A stretch of 64,000 nucleotides of DNA from JAWLCQ01 sp041687095. GTDB lineage: Bacteria; Planctomycetota; Phycisphaerae; SM23-33. Each line of letters starts with the position of its first letter. Position 1 is the first letter of the stretch. Below the pieces are notes generated by a model. It saw nothing but the letters and a program-made list of their open reading frames with translations. It did not search any database and was not told the origin of the DNA. A program made the position numbers and the translations under genes. Shown in pieces: positions 40,088-49,442 of this stretch. Location: the NCBI GenBank assembly GCA_041687095.1, contig JAWLCQ010000002.1:32147-96146 (forward strand). Reading direction: 5' to 3'.

Positions 40088-41653
40088 TCATTCCACCGCG
40101 TCGGTGAAGGGGGCGTGTTCGTAGCGGCAGTCCTGTTCGCAGACGCGGGGGTCGTTCTGCTCGCGGAGGACGGTGAGGAGCTGGTCGCGGAGGCGTTGGA
40201 GGTCGGCGGCGTAGGCGTCGTCGCCGGCGAGGTTGCGGAGGCAGTCGGGGTCGGTGCGGAGGTCGTAGAGTTCCTCCGCGGGGTACTTGCCGAAGCCCAT
40301 CGCGAACTGCTCGCGGACGGACTCCTCGGTGCGGTGGTGGACCATCCACGCCTTGGTGGGGCTCGCGTCGAGGTCGGGGTAGGCGGCGAAGGTGTTCCAC
40401 TGCAGGTCGGCGAAGGGGGGGGGCGGGGTGTTGGGGTCGTCGAGGCCCTTGGGGTCGCCCATCGGCCAACGGTCGGGGGTGAAGTTGCGGATGTAGAGGA
40501 AGTCCCGCGTGCGGATCGCCCGCTGCGGATACGGCAGGTTGCCCTCGCGGGCGGCGGCGACGTGGCGCTCGCGGCCCATCACCACGAACGTCCGCGCAGG
40601 GTCCACCTGCCCGGACTCGCGGGACTCCAGCACGTCCAGCAGCGAGCGGGCGCTCATGCCTTCGGGGGGCGTTTCCCCGGCGGACTCCAGGAACGTGGGG
40701 GCGAGGTCCATGACGTTCACGAAGTCCTCGACGATCCGCCCCGCGGGGATCCGCGAGGGCCAGCGGGCGGCCAGCGCGACCTCGCAGCCGATGTCGTGCA
40801 GGTTGCACTTCGCCCGGGGGAACCCGGGGATCCCGTGGTCCCCGCTGACGACGACGAGCGTGTTGTCCAGCTCGCCCAGTTCCTCCAGGCGGCGCATGAG
40901 CACACCGAGTCCGGCGTCGACGGCCATGCACTCCCCGAGGTAGTCGCACACGTCCTCGCGGACCTCGTGCACGTCGGGCCAGAAGGCGGGGAGGCGGCCC
41001 TTGAGGTCGTCGGGCTCGATGCCCCAGAGTTTCTTTCCGCTCCCCCGCTGCCAGTGGCGGTGGGTGTTGGTGGGGCCCCACCAGTAGGCAAAGGGCGTGT
41101 CGCGGTCCCAGTCGTCGAGGAAGGCGTCGAAGTTCCCGCGGACCTCGTCGAGCAGGGCCTGCTTGGCTCCTTCGACCCCTAGTTCGGGGCCGTGCTTGGT
41201 CGCCCACTGGGAGAACTGTCCGAAGTTGGACCCGCACGGGGCGTACCGCGTCCGGTCGGCCCCGTAGGGGGCGTCGATGGGCGTGCCCGGGGACCAGACC
41301 TTGTACGTGAACCCGATGTGGTAGCCCGCCTCCTCCAGCAGCAGCGGGTAGCTCGGGATGGAGGGGTCCCAGACGGCGCCCTGGAGAATGGCGCCCTGCC
41401 CGGTCTGCCAGAAGTACCGCCCGCTGAGGAGGGAGCTGCGGCAGGGGGTGCAGGAGGGGGCGGGGACGTAGGCATTGGTGAACAGGACGCCCTCTCGCGC
41501 GACGCGGTCGAAGTTGGGCGTGTCCAGCACGGCGTTGGGGGAGCGATCGCCCTCGACGGGGGCGTAGGCGGAAGCGTAGCGGCCCCAGTCGTCGGCGAAC
41601 ACGAAGAGGATGTTGGGGCGCTTGGCGGGTTGGGCGGGCGGTTGGGATGGCAT
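40088..41653 (-). CDS. Sulfatase (formylglycine type), 2 of 3
   Basis: A 521-residue sulfatase: NILFVFADDWGRYASAY metal motif, signature SCTPCRSSLLSGRYFW (C68 in C-T-P-C-R), VVVSGDHGIPGFPRAKCNLH with DHG, and an arylsulfatase-like C-terminal domain with AEELYDLRTDP. No signal peptide (begins MPSQPPAQPAKRPNILF). Its 3' end almost touches the family H repeat. Substrate unknown. Confidence 0.92.
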   Translation of the reverse strand: MPSQPPAQPAKRPNILFVFADDWGRYASAYAPVEGDRSPNAVLDTPNFDRVAREGVLFTNAYVPAPSCTPCRSSLLSGRYFWQTGQGAILQGAVWDPSIPSYPLLLEEAGYHIGFTYKVWSPGTPIDAPYGADRTRYAPCGSNFGQFSQWATKHGPELGVEGAKQALLDEVRGNFDAFLDDWDRDTPFAYWWGPTNTHRHWQRGSGKKLWGIEPDDLKGRLPAFWPDVHEVREDVCDYLGECMAVDAGLGVLMRRLEELGELDNTLVVVSGDHGIPGFPRAKCNLHDIGCEVALAARWPSRIPAGRIVEDFVNVMDLAPTFLESAGETPPEGMSARSLLDVLESRESGQVDPARTFVVMGRERHVAAAREGNLPYPQRAIRTRDFLYIRNFTPDRWPMGDPKGLDDPNTPPPPFADLQWNTFAAYPDLDASPTKAWMVHHRTEESVREQFAMGFGKYPAEELYDLRTDPDCLRNLAGDDAYAADLQRLRDQLLTVLREQNDPRVCEQDCRYEHAPFTDAVE

Positions 41654-41766
41654 GGTGTGGGCTCCTGGTCTCGATGTCGAGGGGAGCGTAGCGGGTGCGC
41701 AGAGCGGGTGCAAGGTGTGGGGTGGAAAACGGGCGAACTCGCGAGCCGGTCGTATTCCAACGCCGT

Positions 41767-41793
41767 CCCACGGGACGGACAGCGTCCCGTGGG
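41767..41793 (-). repeat. Family G hairpin, copy 2 (opposite strand to copy 1)
   Basis: CCCACGGGAC, loop GGACAGC, GTCCCGTGGG. Its reverse complement aligns with 31944-31971, including the loop (GCTGTCC). The innermost variable stem pair is A-T here and G-C in copy 1, a compensatory change. Confidence 0.85.
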
Positions 41794-41864
41794 CATTGGG
41801 AGCGAGTTGATTTTCCCGCCGGGCGATGCAGAATGGCTTGGGCCCACCGGCGGCGGGAGCGCAC

Positions 41865-43217
41865 ATGATCCAGAGCGAGCGCATCATCACGATGAATGAC
41901 CGCGACGTGGGGCGCGGGGCGTACGTCCTGTACTGGATGCAGGCCGCCCAGCGCGAGGAGTGCAACCACGCCTTGGAGTACGCCCTCCAGCAGGCCAATG
42001 CGCTCGACCTGCCCCTGGTGGCGGCGTTCGGGATCACCGACCGCTACCCCGAGGCCAGTGAGCGCCACTACGCCTTCATGCTCCAGGGGCTCTCTGAGAC
42101 CCAGCGGGCGCTGGCGGAGCGGGGCGTGCGGCTGGTGGTGCGGCGGGGCGAGCCGTCGGCCGTCGCACTCGACCTCGCAGCCGACGCGGTGCTGCTGGTG
42201 ACGGACCGCGGATACCTCCGCGTGCAGAAGCAGTGGCGGGAGCACGTGGCCGTCCACGCCCCCGTCCGCGTCGTGCAGGTCGAGGGCGAGGTCGTCGTGC
42301 CCGTCGAGGAGGCGTCGACGAAGGAGGAGTTCGCAGCCCGTACGCTCCGCCCGAAGATCCTCCGCCTCCGCGACGCCTACCTCCGCCCGCTGCGGCGGAC
42401 GCGGGCGAAGCACGACTCGATGCGCCTGGGCCTCGACGGGCTGGACCTCTCCGACCCCCAAGCGGTCCTCGACTCGCTCGCCATCGACCGCAGCGTTCCC
42501 CCCGTGTCGAGCTACCGCGGGGGCACCAGCGAGGCCAAGCGCCTCCTCCGCGAGTTCCTCCGCGACAAGCTCGCACGCTACCACACGCTCCGCAACGACC
42601 CTTCGCTCGACATCCAGTCCCAGATGTCGCCCTACCTGCACTTCGGGCAGATCTCGCCCGTGTACGTTGCCCTCCAGGTCGCCTCCGCCGACGCGCCCGA
42701 CGAGGCGAAGGCGGCCTACCTCGAGGAGCTGATCGTGCGAAGGGAACTGGCGATGAACTTCGTGCACTACAACCCGCGCTACGACGCCTACGCCCACGCC
42801 GTCCCCCCCTGGGCGCAGCGGACGCTGGCGAAGCACCGGGCGGATCGGCGCCCCGAGCGATACAGCTACGAGCAGATGGAGCACGCCCGGACCAACGATC
42901 CGTACTGGAACGCCGCCCAGCGCGAACTGGTGCGGACGGGCAAGATGCACAATTACATGCGGATGTACTGGGGCAAGCGGATCCTGGAGTGGACCCGCGA
43001 ACCCGCCGACGCCTACCGTCTCGCTCTGGAACTCAACAACCGCTACGAACTCGACGGGCGGGACGCCTGCTCGTTCTCCAACGTCGCGTGGTGCTTCGGG
43101 AAGCACGACCGCCCGTGGGGCGAACGGCCGATCTTCGGGACCGTCCGCTACATGAACGCCGCCGGCCTGCGGCGCAAGTTCGACATGGAGACCTACGTCG
43201 CCCGTTTCCCCGGGTAG
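41865..43217 (+). CDS. phr: Class II deoxyribodipyrimidine photolyase
   Basis: A 450-residue protein. Class II features: RGAYVLYWMQAAQREECNHA at the N-terminus, SPYLHFGQISPVYVALQV, YLEELIVRRELAMNFVHYNP, KMHNYMRMYWGKRILEWT and FSNVAWCFGKHDRPWGERPI. FAD-dependent light-driven repair of cyclobutane pyrimidine dimers. This implies exposure to light. ATG 41865 (MIQSERIITMNDRDVGRG) fits the class II start. Divergent from the sulfatase gene. Confidence 0.94.
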   Translation: MIQSERIITMNDRDVGRGAYVLYWMQAAQREECNHALEYALQQANALDLPLVAAFGITDRYPEASERHYAFMLQGLSETQRALAERGVRLVVRRGEPSAVALDLAADAVLLVTDRGYLRVQKQWREHVAVHAPVRVVQVEGEVVVPVEEASTKEEFAARTLRPKILRLRDAYLRPLRRTRAKHDSMRLGLDGLDLSDPQAVLDSLAIDRSVPPVSSYRGGTSEAKRLLREFLRDKLARYHTLRNDPSLDIQSQMSPYLHFGQISPVYVALQVASADAPDEAKAAYLEELIVRRELAMNFVHYNPRYDAYAHAVPPWAQRTLAKHRADRRPERYSYEQMEHARTNDPYWNAAQRELVRTGKMHNYMRMYWGKRILEWTREPADAYRLALELNNRYELDGRDACSFSNVAWCFGKHDRPWGERPIFGTVRYMNAAGLRRKFDMETYVARFPG

Positions 43218-43330
43218 GGTGCGTCGGCGGAGCGAGACCGGCAGAAAACGCTCGCACCCACTGTCCGCCCGCCGTACGCTTCCCCGAACCGGGCCCGGGC
43301 CCGCGCAGCGAGCACAGAAGGAGAGATACC

Positions 43331-44062
43331 GTGAGCAATGAACTGCAGGATCGTGTCGCCATCGTCACCGGCGGATCGAAGGGCTATGGGGCGGGGATCG
43401 CCGAGGTGCTCCGCGAGGCGGGGGCGAAGGTCTGGATCACCGGCCGCGACCAGGCCGCCCTCGACGCGACGGCTGGACGAATCGGGGTGCAGGCCATCGC
43501 GGCCGACGTGACCAGCCCCGCCGACTGGGATCGGGTGTTCGCGGAGGTGCTGGATAAGGCGCACCGGGTGGACATCCTCGTCAACAACGCCGGGGCCGGG
43601 GTCCGCATCGCCCCCCTCGCCGAGCAGAGCGACGAGGACATCGCCCAGGGCATCGCCGTCAACCTCACCGGGGCCATTTACGGCTGCAAGCGCGCCGCCA
43701 CCGTCATGAAGGAGCAGCGCTCGGGCACGATCATCAACGTCTCGAGCGTCTGCGCCCGCCAGGCCTGGCCGGGCTTTGCCGTCTACGCCGCCGCCAAGGC
43801 GGGCATGGGCCTGCTGACGGACAGCCTGTACGTCGAACTCCGTCCCTTCGGGGTGCGGGTGACGACGCTCATCCCCTCGTGGGGCGCCACGGAGTTCGCC
43901 AAGGCCGCCGGGCTGCCCGCCAAGAGCCCCGAGGACGCCGCCCGCTGCATCCAGCCGCGGGACCTGGGCAACATCGTCCGCGACCTGTGCACGCTGCCCG
44001 CCCACCTGAGCGTGCAGGACATGACCGTCTGGCCGCTGATCCAGGAGATCATGCCGCTGTAG
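43331..44062 (+). CDS. Short-chain dehydrogenase/reductase
   Basis: A 243-residue classical SDR: VTGGSKGYGAGIAEVL (TGxxxGxG), VDILVNNAGAG (NNAG), the catalytic serine in NVSSVCA, and YAAAKAG (YxxxK). NAD(P)-dependent oxidoreductase, possibly 3-oxoacyl reductase-like; substrate not deducible. GTG start 43331 behind AGAAGGAGAG. Followed by a hairpin and a convergent gene. Confidence 0.88.
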   Translation: MSNELQDRVAIVTGGSKGYGAGIAEVLREAGAKVWITGRDQAALDATAGRIGVQAIAADVTSPADWDRVFAEVLDKAHRVDILVNNAGAGVRIAPLAEQSDEDIAQGIAVNLTGAIYGCKRAATVMKEQRSGTIINVSSVCARQAWPGFAVYAAAKAGMGLLTDSLYVELRPFGVRVTTLIPSWGATEFAKAAGLPAKSPEDAARCIQPRDLGNIVRDLCTLPAHLSVQDMTVWPLIQEIMPL

Positions 44063-44107
44063 CGGCGGCGGGGGAACGCAACCGAGCGCGGGAGCGGGAT
44101 GGGTGAA

Positions 44108-44134
44108 GAGCTGTCATCTGATCGCTGACAGCTC
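44108..44134. terminator. Hairpin between convergent genes
   Basis: GAGCTGTCA, loop TCTGATCGC, TGACAGCTC: a perfect 9-bp stem in the 78-base gap. No T-tract; a bidirectional termination role is inferred from location. Confidence 0.5.
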
Positions 44135-44140
44135 CCCCTG

Positions 44141-44788
44141 CTACCGAGAGCCCCCGCCCGTGAAGACCCGCTTGAGCACGTCCGCCACTCCGATGTCGGC
44201 GAGCGCGTCCCGGATCTGCTTGCGGACCTGCTCGTAGTCCCGCACCGGCGGGGGGCCGGACAACTCGACCCGGGCGTCGTCGTCCACCTTCGCCAGGCCC
44301 AACGACCCGTCGCCGGTGACGGTGACGATCCAGCGGCCCTCGCTGAGCGAACGGTACACCGCATTGCCGTACCGCGCCCGCGGGTCGTTCCAGTCCACGT
44401 GCTCGAGGTGGTTGTCGATCACCAGCCCGTCGCGCGGGGGCGTGTGACTGTCGTAGACGCGGCGGATCCACAGCCGCCCGTCCAGCAGCACGTAGTCGCA
44501 GTAGATCTCGTGTGCGGGGTTGTAGGGGGTTTCGATGACGCGGTCGAAGCCCTCGACGGTGCGGACGGCGACGGCGAGGCGGGCGTTCTGGACGATGAGT
44601 TCGGTGACGGCGGTCTTGCGGACGGCCTGGTTGTACTGGGAGCGGAGCGACTCGTACTCCCCGCTGAGGCCCGCCAGGCGGTCGCGGTAGACGTCGACCT
44701 CGACCTGCGACGACGCGAGGCGGTAGCCCACCACCGCCACCGCGCCCAGCAGGGCAAGCCCCATCACCGCTCCGATCCACTTCACCAT
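44141..44788 (-). CDS. Single-pass membrane protein with coiled coil, downstream of rsmH
   Basis: A 215-residue protein: one N-terminal membrane helix (IGAVMGLALLGAVAVVGYRL), a heptad-like segment (VDVYRDRLAGLSGEYESLRS), then about 130 residues of soluble domain (EIYCDYVLLDGRLWIRRVYD, IDNHLEHVDWNDP). I do not recognise the soluble domain. The gene following rsmH in many bacteria is ftsL, also single-pass with a coiled coil, but FtsL lacks such a domain. Hypothetical. Confidence 0.6.
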   Translation of the reverse strand: MVKWIGAVMGLALLGAVAVVGYRLASSQVEVDVYRDRLAGLSGEYESLRSQYNQAVRKTAVTELIVQNARLAVAVRTVEGFDRVIETPYNPAHEIYCDYVLLDGRLWIRRVYDSHTPPRDGLVIDNHLEHVDWNDPRARYGNAVYRSLSEGRWIVTVTGDGSLGLAKVDDDARVELSGPPPVRDYEQVRKQIRDALADIGVADVLKRVFTGGGSR

Positions 44789-44867
44789 GGGCGCAGACCT
44801 CTCCTGTATCGATCCCTTCCCTCTATCGGTTTCATTCGCCGCCCGCTTGAGGAAAGTTCGGAGACTG

Positions 44868-44967
44868 CTCCGCAGTCCACCGCAGAGATCGCGGAGAACG
44901 CAGAGGGGATCGGAGTTCAGCGGATACCCTGTCCTTCCTCTGCGGTCTCTGCGTTCTCCGCGGTGCA
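44868..44967. repeat. Family I inverted repeat, copy 1
   Basis: CGCGGAGAACGCAGAG (44890-44905) pairs with CTCTGCGTTCTCCGCG (44947-44962), with extra CCGCAGAGA/TCTCTGCGG arms offset around it. It lies in the 188-base gap after rsmH. Related to 50911-50990. Confidence 0.75.
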
Positions 44968-44976
44968 GATCGATTC

Positions 44977-46065
44977 TCACTCCGTTCCCTGGCGGGAGCG
45001 GACCGCCCAGCGGAACTTGGCGGGGCGGGCGCGGGGGTTGGCGTGGACCTCGGGGGGCGCGGGGCGGATGACCTCGTCGGAGATCGCCTCGTACGTCCCG
45101 TCGCGCAGCCCATCGCGGAAGGCGTGCTTCACCAGCCGGTCCTCCCCGCTCTGGAACGTCAGGATCCCCGCCCGCCCCCCGGGGCGGAGGCACCAGGGCA
45201 GCGTCCGCAGCAGCGCCCGCAGCGCGCCCAGTTCGTCGTTCACCAGGATCCGCAGCGTCTGGAAGGTCCGGGCGGCGGGGTGGAGTTCCCCGGGGTTCTC
45301 GGTCTTGATCTTCCGCCACTGCTGGGGCGAGATGCCCTTGGCGGCGAGGACGGCGTCGGCGAGTTCGAGCGTGCGGGTGAGGGGCGTGCGGCGGGTGACG
45401 AGGGCGCGGGCGACCCGCTCCGCATCGGGCTCGTCGGACAGCTCGGTGAGGGCGGCGGCGAGTTCGCCCTCGTCGATCGTCGCCAGCACGTCGGCGGCCG
45501 TGCGCTGGAGGCGGTCGTCCATCCGCATGTCGAGCGGCCCGTCGTGCTTATAGCTGAAGCCCCGTTGCGGATCGTCGAGTTGCATGCTGGAGACGCCCAG
45601 GTCGGCGAAGACGATGTCGTACCCGTCGAGCCCCTCCTCCCCCAGCGCCTTGCCGATCCCCGCAAAGTTCCCGCGGTGCAGCGAGACGTTGCCTCCCAGT
45701 CTCGCCAATCGCTCGCCCGTGCGCTGGAGCTGCTCGGCGTCGACGTCGAACCCGATCAGCCGCCCGGTGGACCCGATCGCCCCCAGGAACGCCTCCGCAT
45801 GTCCCCCGTAGCCCAGCGTGGCGTCGGCGACGACGTCCCCGGGTCGGGGAGCCAGATGCTCCAAAACCTCCCGCAGCAGGATGGGCACGTGCGTCCCGGC
45901 GGGGGTCCGCCCCTGCGCCCGCAGGTGCTCCTGCATCTCGGGGTAGGCGTCGGGGGCCAGCTCCTTGTACCGCTCCTCAAACCGCCGCGGATGCGTCCCC
46001 GCATACCGAGGCCGCCTCCGCTTCCGCGGTCCCTCCTCCGCCGCCGGTGATCCGTTCTCCGCCAT
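44977..46065 (-). CDS. rsmH: 16S rRNA (cytosine-1402-N4)-methyltransferase
   Basis: A 362-residue protein. After a charged 55-residue extension come HVPILLREVLEHLAPRPGD, the SAM motif VVADATLGYGGHAEAFLGAI, DIVFADLGVSSMQLDDPQRG, FSYKHDGPLDMRMD, HPAARTFQTLRILVNDELGA and GGRAGILTFQSGEDRLVKH. Methylates C1402 in the ribosomal P site. It is often the second gene of the division (dcw) cluster, but no other mur or fts gene is here. Confidence 0.94.
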   Translation of the reverse strand: MAENGSPAAEEGPRKRRRPRYAGTHPRRFEERYKELAPDAYPEMQEHLRAQGRTPAGTHVPILLREVLEHLAPRPGDVVADATLGYGGHAEAFLGAIGSTGRLIGFDVDAEQLQRTGERLARLGGNVSLHRGNFAGIGKALGEEGLDGYDIVFADLGVSSMQLDDPQRGFSYKHDGPLDMRMDDRLQRTAADVLATIDEGELAAALTELSDEPDAERVARALVTRRTPLTRTLELADAVLAAKGISPQQWRKIKTENPGELHPAARTFQTLRILVNDELGALRALLRTLPWCLRPGGRAGILTFQSGEDRLVKHAFRDGLRDGTYEAISDEVIRPAPPEVHANPRARPAKFRWAVRSRQGTE

Positions 46066-46110
46066 AAGGCGTCAGTATACGGGCGGAGGGTGAGGGACGG
46101 AAACGCTCGT

Positions 46111-48333
46111 TCAGGCCGGGGTGGTCTCGACGGGGTCGGGGACCCGCCAGCGGGAGTCGCTCTCCATCTCCTCTTCGGGGATGACCATCATCCGCTCGCC
46201 CAATCGCAGGGCCACGCTGAGGAAGGCGTCGACGACGCTGGGGTCGAGCTGCGTTCCGGCCCCGCGCTGGATCTCCCCGACCGCCTGGTCGCGGGTCAGG
46301 GCGGGGCGGTGGATGCGGGAACTCGTCAGGGCGTCGAAGGTGTCGGCGACGGCGAGGATGCGGGCCGTCAGCGGAATCCGCGCCCCCGAGATGCCCTCCG
46401 GATACCCCTTGCCGTCGAACCGCTCGTGGTGGTAGCGCACGGCGGGGATCTCCTGCTCGAAGAACTCCATGCGTTCCATGATGCGGACCGAGAGCAGGGG
46501 GTGGCGGCGCATGGCCTGGAGTTCCTCGCCTTCGAGGTTCTCGGGGCACAGGAGGACGGAGTCGGGCAGGGCGAGCATGCCGACGTCGTGCAGCATGGCC
46601 GCCACCTCGATGCGCTGGATGACGCGTTGGGGCAGCTCCATCTCCTGGGCGATGAGGACGGCGTAGTGTTGGACCTTGCGGGCGTGGGTGGCCATGTTGG
46701 GGTCGCGGTGCTCGAGCACCTCCACGACCTCGCGGACGGCCTGGAGGAACACGTCGCGGTAGCGGCTGTCGAGCCCTTCGAGCTTGCGGCAGAGGGTATC
46801 GAGCTTGCGGGACTCGGAGCCCGAGGGCTGGATGGTGGAGATGTTGTGGGCGAGGACGATGCGGTTGCGTCCGGCCTCCTTGGCGGCGTAGAGGGCGCGG
46901 TCGGCGAAGGCGACCATGGCCTCGGGGCCGTCGATCTCCCCGGCGTTGAGGTCGGTGATGCCGATGGAGACGCTGATGGCCATCTCGAAGTTGCGGGAGC
47001 GGAAGGGGGTGGCGGAGACGGCGGAGCGGATGCGCTCGGCGACGCGTTCGGCGTCGGCGGCGGGGGTTTCGGGCAGCAGGACGGAGAACTCATCGCCCCC
47101 CAGGCGGGCGGGCAGATCGGCCTTGCGGCAGGCGTCCTCGATGGCGGCGGCGATGCGGCGGAGCAGTTGGTCGCCCGCCTGATGGCCCGCGGAGTCGTTG
47201 ACGGCCTTGAAGAAGTCCACGTCCAGCGCGATCAGGGACATCGGGCGGTTGTACCGCCGCGACTGGTGGTAGAAGCAGGACAGGACCTCCTCGAAGTGCC
47301 TTCGGTTCGCCAACCCGGTGAGCTGGTCGGTCTTGGACATGTGGGCGAGGCGTTCGAAGGCACACTCCAGGCGCCGGGCGATGATGAGCGGCTCCCCGTG
47401 CAGGTCGCGGGTGAGGTCGGGAGGGGCATGGTCGTCGGTGGCGTCGATCTTCTGCAGCCGCCGCAGCAGCCGGTAGACCGGGCCCGTGACCAGCATGTGG
47501 ATGCCCAGGATGATCAGGACGACCAGGCCCAGCGAGAGGGACAGGACGATGAGGACCATGCGGCGGGCGAAGAGGGCCTGGGCCTCGATCTGGACGACCG
47601 GAGCGCGGGCGCGGAAGTAGCCCAGGGGCGCCCCGCCGGGGTCGGCCGCCATCCAGGCGACGACGAGAATCCCGTCGGACCCGACCCAGCGGCCTTGGGA
47701 GGCGGCGGCCTGGTCACGGACGGCGGGGGGAATGGACGAGCCCCCCACGATGGTGAGTTCCGCCCCGATGCCCTCTCCGATCCAGCCCAGCAGTTCCGGA
47801 TCCAGCGGCCGGGCGAGCCAGAGAGTATGCGCCTCGGGCAAGGCGCCCGGGCGCTCCAGGGGCATGCGGACGTACAGGCCATTGCAGTCCCCCATGCGGA
47901 TCAGCCCATCCCGGGCGGCCGATGCGGGGTTCAGCAGGGGGAGGGGGGCGTCGGTCCGCTCCCCGCCCTTGCGCGTCCACGACGCCAGGACCGTGCCAGT
48001 GCCATCGCTCACCCACGCCATCGCCACTGGCGAGGCGCTCAGCACCGCGTCGGCGGCACGGTGGAAGGCGGTCTGGGCGGGCTCCTCGGCCGAGGCCCCC
48101 GACGGACAGGGCTGCGCCAGCCGCTCCGCCAGACCTCGCAGGGATCGCGCCTCGCCCGCCAGCGCCGTCCGGACCGCCCGTTCGACGGTCACCGCCCGGT
48201 CGCGAAGGGCGGCGTCCTTGTGCTCGGACACCTGGGGCTGCAGATAGAAGGTGTCCAGCAGGACGATCCCCCCGGCCATGACGGTCGCGAGGATGAGAAG
48301 GATCCCAGGGGACGTCAACTTCAAGCGGTTCAT
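46111..48333 (-). CDS. Membrane sensor with GGDEF and HD-GYP domains
   Basis: A 740-residue protein: membrane helices at about residues 9-30 and 258-282 enclose a periplasmic sensor region; a HAMP-like linker follows. The GGDEF domain has DQLTGLANRRHFEEVL, ALDVDFFKAVNDSAGH and an intact active site RLGGDEFSVLLPE. The HD-GYP domain has ATHARKVQHYAVLIAQEM, AAMLHDVGMLALPD and RYHHERFDGKGYPEGISG. It could both make and degrade cyclic di-GMP, switching with the sensed signal. It follows the NarL-type regulator gene on the same strand. Confidence 0.9.
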   Translation of the reverse strand: MNRLKLTSPGILLILATVMAGGIVLLDTFYLQPQVSEHKDAALRDRAVTVERAVRTALAGEARSLRGLAERLAQPCPSGASAEEPAQTAFHRAADAVLSASPVAMAWVSDGTGTVLASWTRKGGERTDAPLPLLNPASAARDGLIRMGDCNGLYVRMPLERPGALPEAHTLWLARPLDPELLGWIGEGIGAELTIVGGSSIPPAVRDQAAASQGRWVGSDGILVVAWMAADPGGAPLGYFRARAPVVQIEAQALFARRMVLIVLSLSLGLVVLIILGIHMLVTGPVYRLLRRLQKIDATDDHAPPDLTRDLHGEPLIIARRLECAFERLAHMSKTDQLTGLANRRHFEEVLSCFYHQSRRYNRPMSLIALDVDFFKAVNDSAGHQAGDQLLRRIAAAIEDACRKADLPARLGGDEFSVLLPETPAADAERVAERIRSAVSATPFRSRNFEMAISVSIGITDLNAGEIDGPEAMVAFADRALYAAKEAGRNRIVLAHNISTIQPSGSESRKLDTLCRKLEGLDSRYRDVFLQAVREVVEVLEHRDPNMATHARKVQHYAVLIAQEMELPQRVIQRIEVAAMLHDVGMLALPDSVLLCPENLEGEELQAMRRHPLLSVRIMERMEFFEQEIPAVRYHHERFDGKGYPEGISGARIPLTARILAVADTFDALTSSRIHRPALTRDQAVGEIQRGAGTQLDPSVVDAFLSVALRLGERMMVIPEEEMESDSRWRVPDPVETTPA

Positions 48334-48537
48334 TGGCGTCTCAACTCTCCATATCCAGTGTCAAGGCTCCGTCCCTGTGGAGCGGTCCCGCGGCTCGGGC
48401 CTGTCTACTCTTCGGCAGGTGGCGGGGCGGCTTTAGGAAAAAGCCTTGGGCCCCACCGTGCTCGTGTTCATCGGAGACGTACGTTCTGGATGGGGCGGAG
48501 GCGAGGGGAAATGGGGTTTTTCCGAGAACGGCGGATG

Positions 48538-48555
48538 AAAAGGCCCCAGGGGCCG
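48538..48555 (-). terminator. Intrinsic terminator after the response-regulator gene
   Basis: Right after the stop, the minus strand reads CGGCCCCTGGGGCCTTTTC: a GC stem with a tight loop followed by four T. A typical compact Rho-independent terminator. Confidence 0.65.
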
Positions 48556-49296
48556 CTACCGCAGCCCGATGATGCCGCGCTTGATCGCGTAGAGGATCAG
48601 GCCCTGCTGGTCGTGGATGTTGAGCTTCTTCATCAGCCGCGTGCGGTGGGTGTCCACGGTCCGCATGGCGATGCCCAGGATTTCGGCGGCCTCGCGGTTG
48701 GTGCGGCCTTCGGCGATGAGTTGGAGGACCTGCTTCTCGCGGGGGGTGAGCGAGTCGTACGGGTCCCCCCGGCGCGCCCCGAAGCTGTGCAGCACGCTCG
48801 ACGGAATGCCCGGGCCCAGGTACGTCTCGCCCTGCGCGACGGTGCGGATCGCCTGGGGGAGTTGATCGGCGGCGGCATCCTTCTGGAGGTATCCACTCGC
48901 CCCGTTCTCCAGGGCGCGGCGGATGAACTCCTCGTCCCCGTACATCGTCAGGATGAGGATGGCGACGTCGCGGAAGCGGCGGGTCAGTTCGCGGCAGGTG
49001 TCCAAACCGTTGAGGCCGGGCATGTGGATGTCGAGCACCGCCACGGCCGGACGCAGGCGCTTCACCGCCTCCAGCGTCTCCAGCCCGGTTCCGCACTCGG
49101 CGACGACGGCGATGTCGCTCTCGCGGGACACGACGGCCGACAGGGCCTGGCGCACCATGGTGTGATCGTCGGCGAGAAGGACGGTGATGGCCTGCCCGGG
49201 ACGGGCGGTGGGACGGCGGAAGGCCGGAACGGGTACAGGCGCAACGTCACCTGATGCCTTCGTCCCTGATGCCACCGTCGCGTCCGTGCTATCCAT
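48556..49296 (-). CDS. NarL/FixJ-family response regulator
   Basis: A 246-residue protein. The receiver domain (about 36-155) has acidic pair LLADDHTMVRQAL, phospho-acceptor D89 in AVLDIHMPGLNG and lysine in YLQKDA. The LuxR-type HTH has DSLTPREKQVLQLIAEGRTN and EILGIAMRTVDTHRTRLMKK. Transcription regulator; the cognate kinase is not in the window. The first 35 residues are an unconserved extension. It may control the c-di-GMP gene downstream, by position only. Confidence 0.92.
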   Translation of the reverse strand: MDSTDATVASGTKASGDVAPVPVPAFRRPTARPGQAITVLLADDHTMVRQALSAVVSRESDIAVVAECGTGLETLEAVKRLRPAVAVLDIHMPGLNGLDTCRELTRRFRDVAILILTMYGDEEFIRRALENGASGYLQKDAAADQLPQAIRTVAQGETYLGPGIPSSVLHSFGARRGDPYDSLTPREKQVLQLIAEGRTNREAAEILGIAMRTVDTHRTRLMKKLNIHDQQGLILYAIKRGIIGLR

Positions 49297-49442
49297 GGCT
49301 CACCTTTTACTCCCGATGGAGGAGACTACGATAATTCGGACTGTACTGGGGCGGGCGGATGAAAGCAACCGGGAGCAGAACGGATTGCGAAATTCCTATA
49401 TCCAACTGTCCGTAGCCTTTGCGCGCCCGGAAGACGGGGCAC

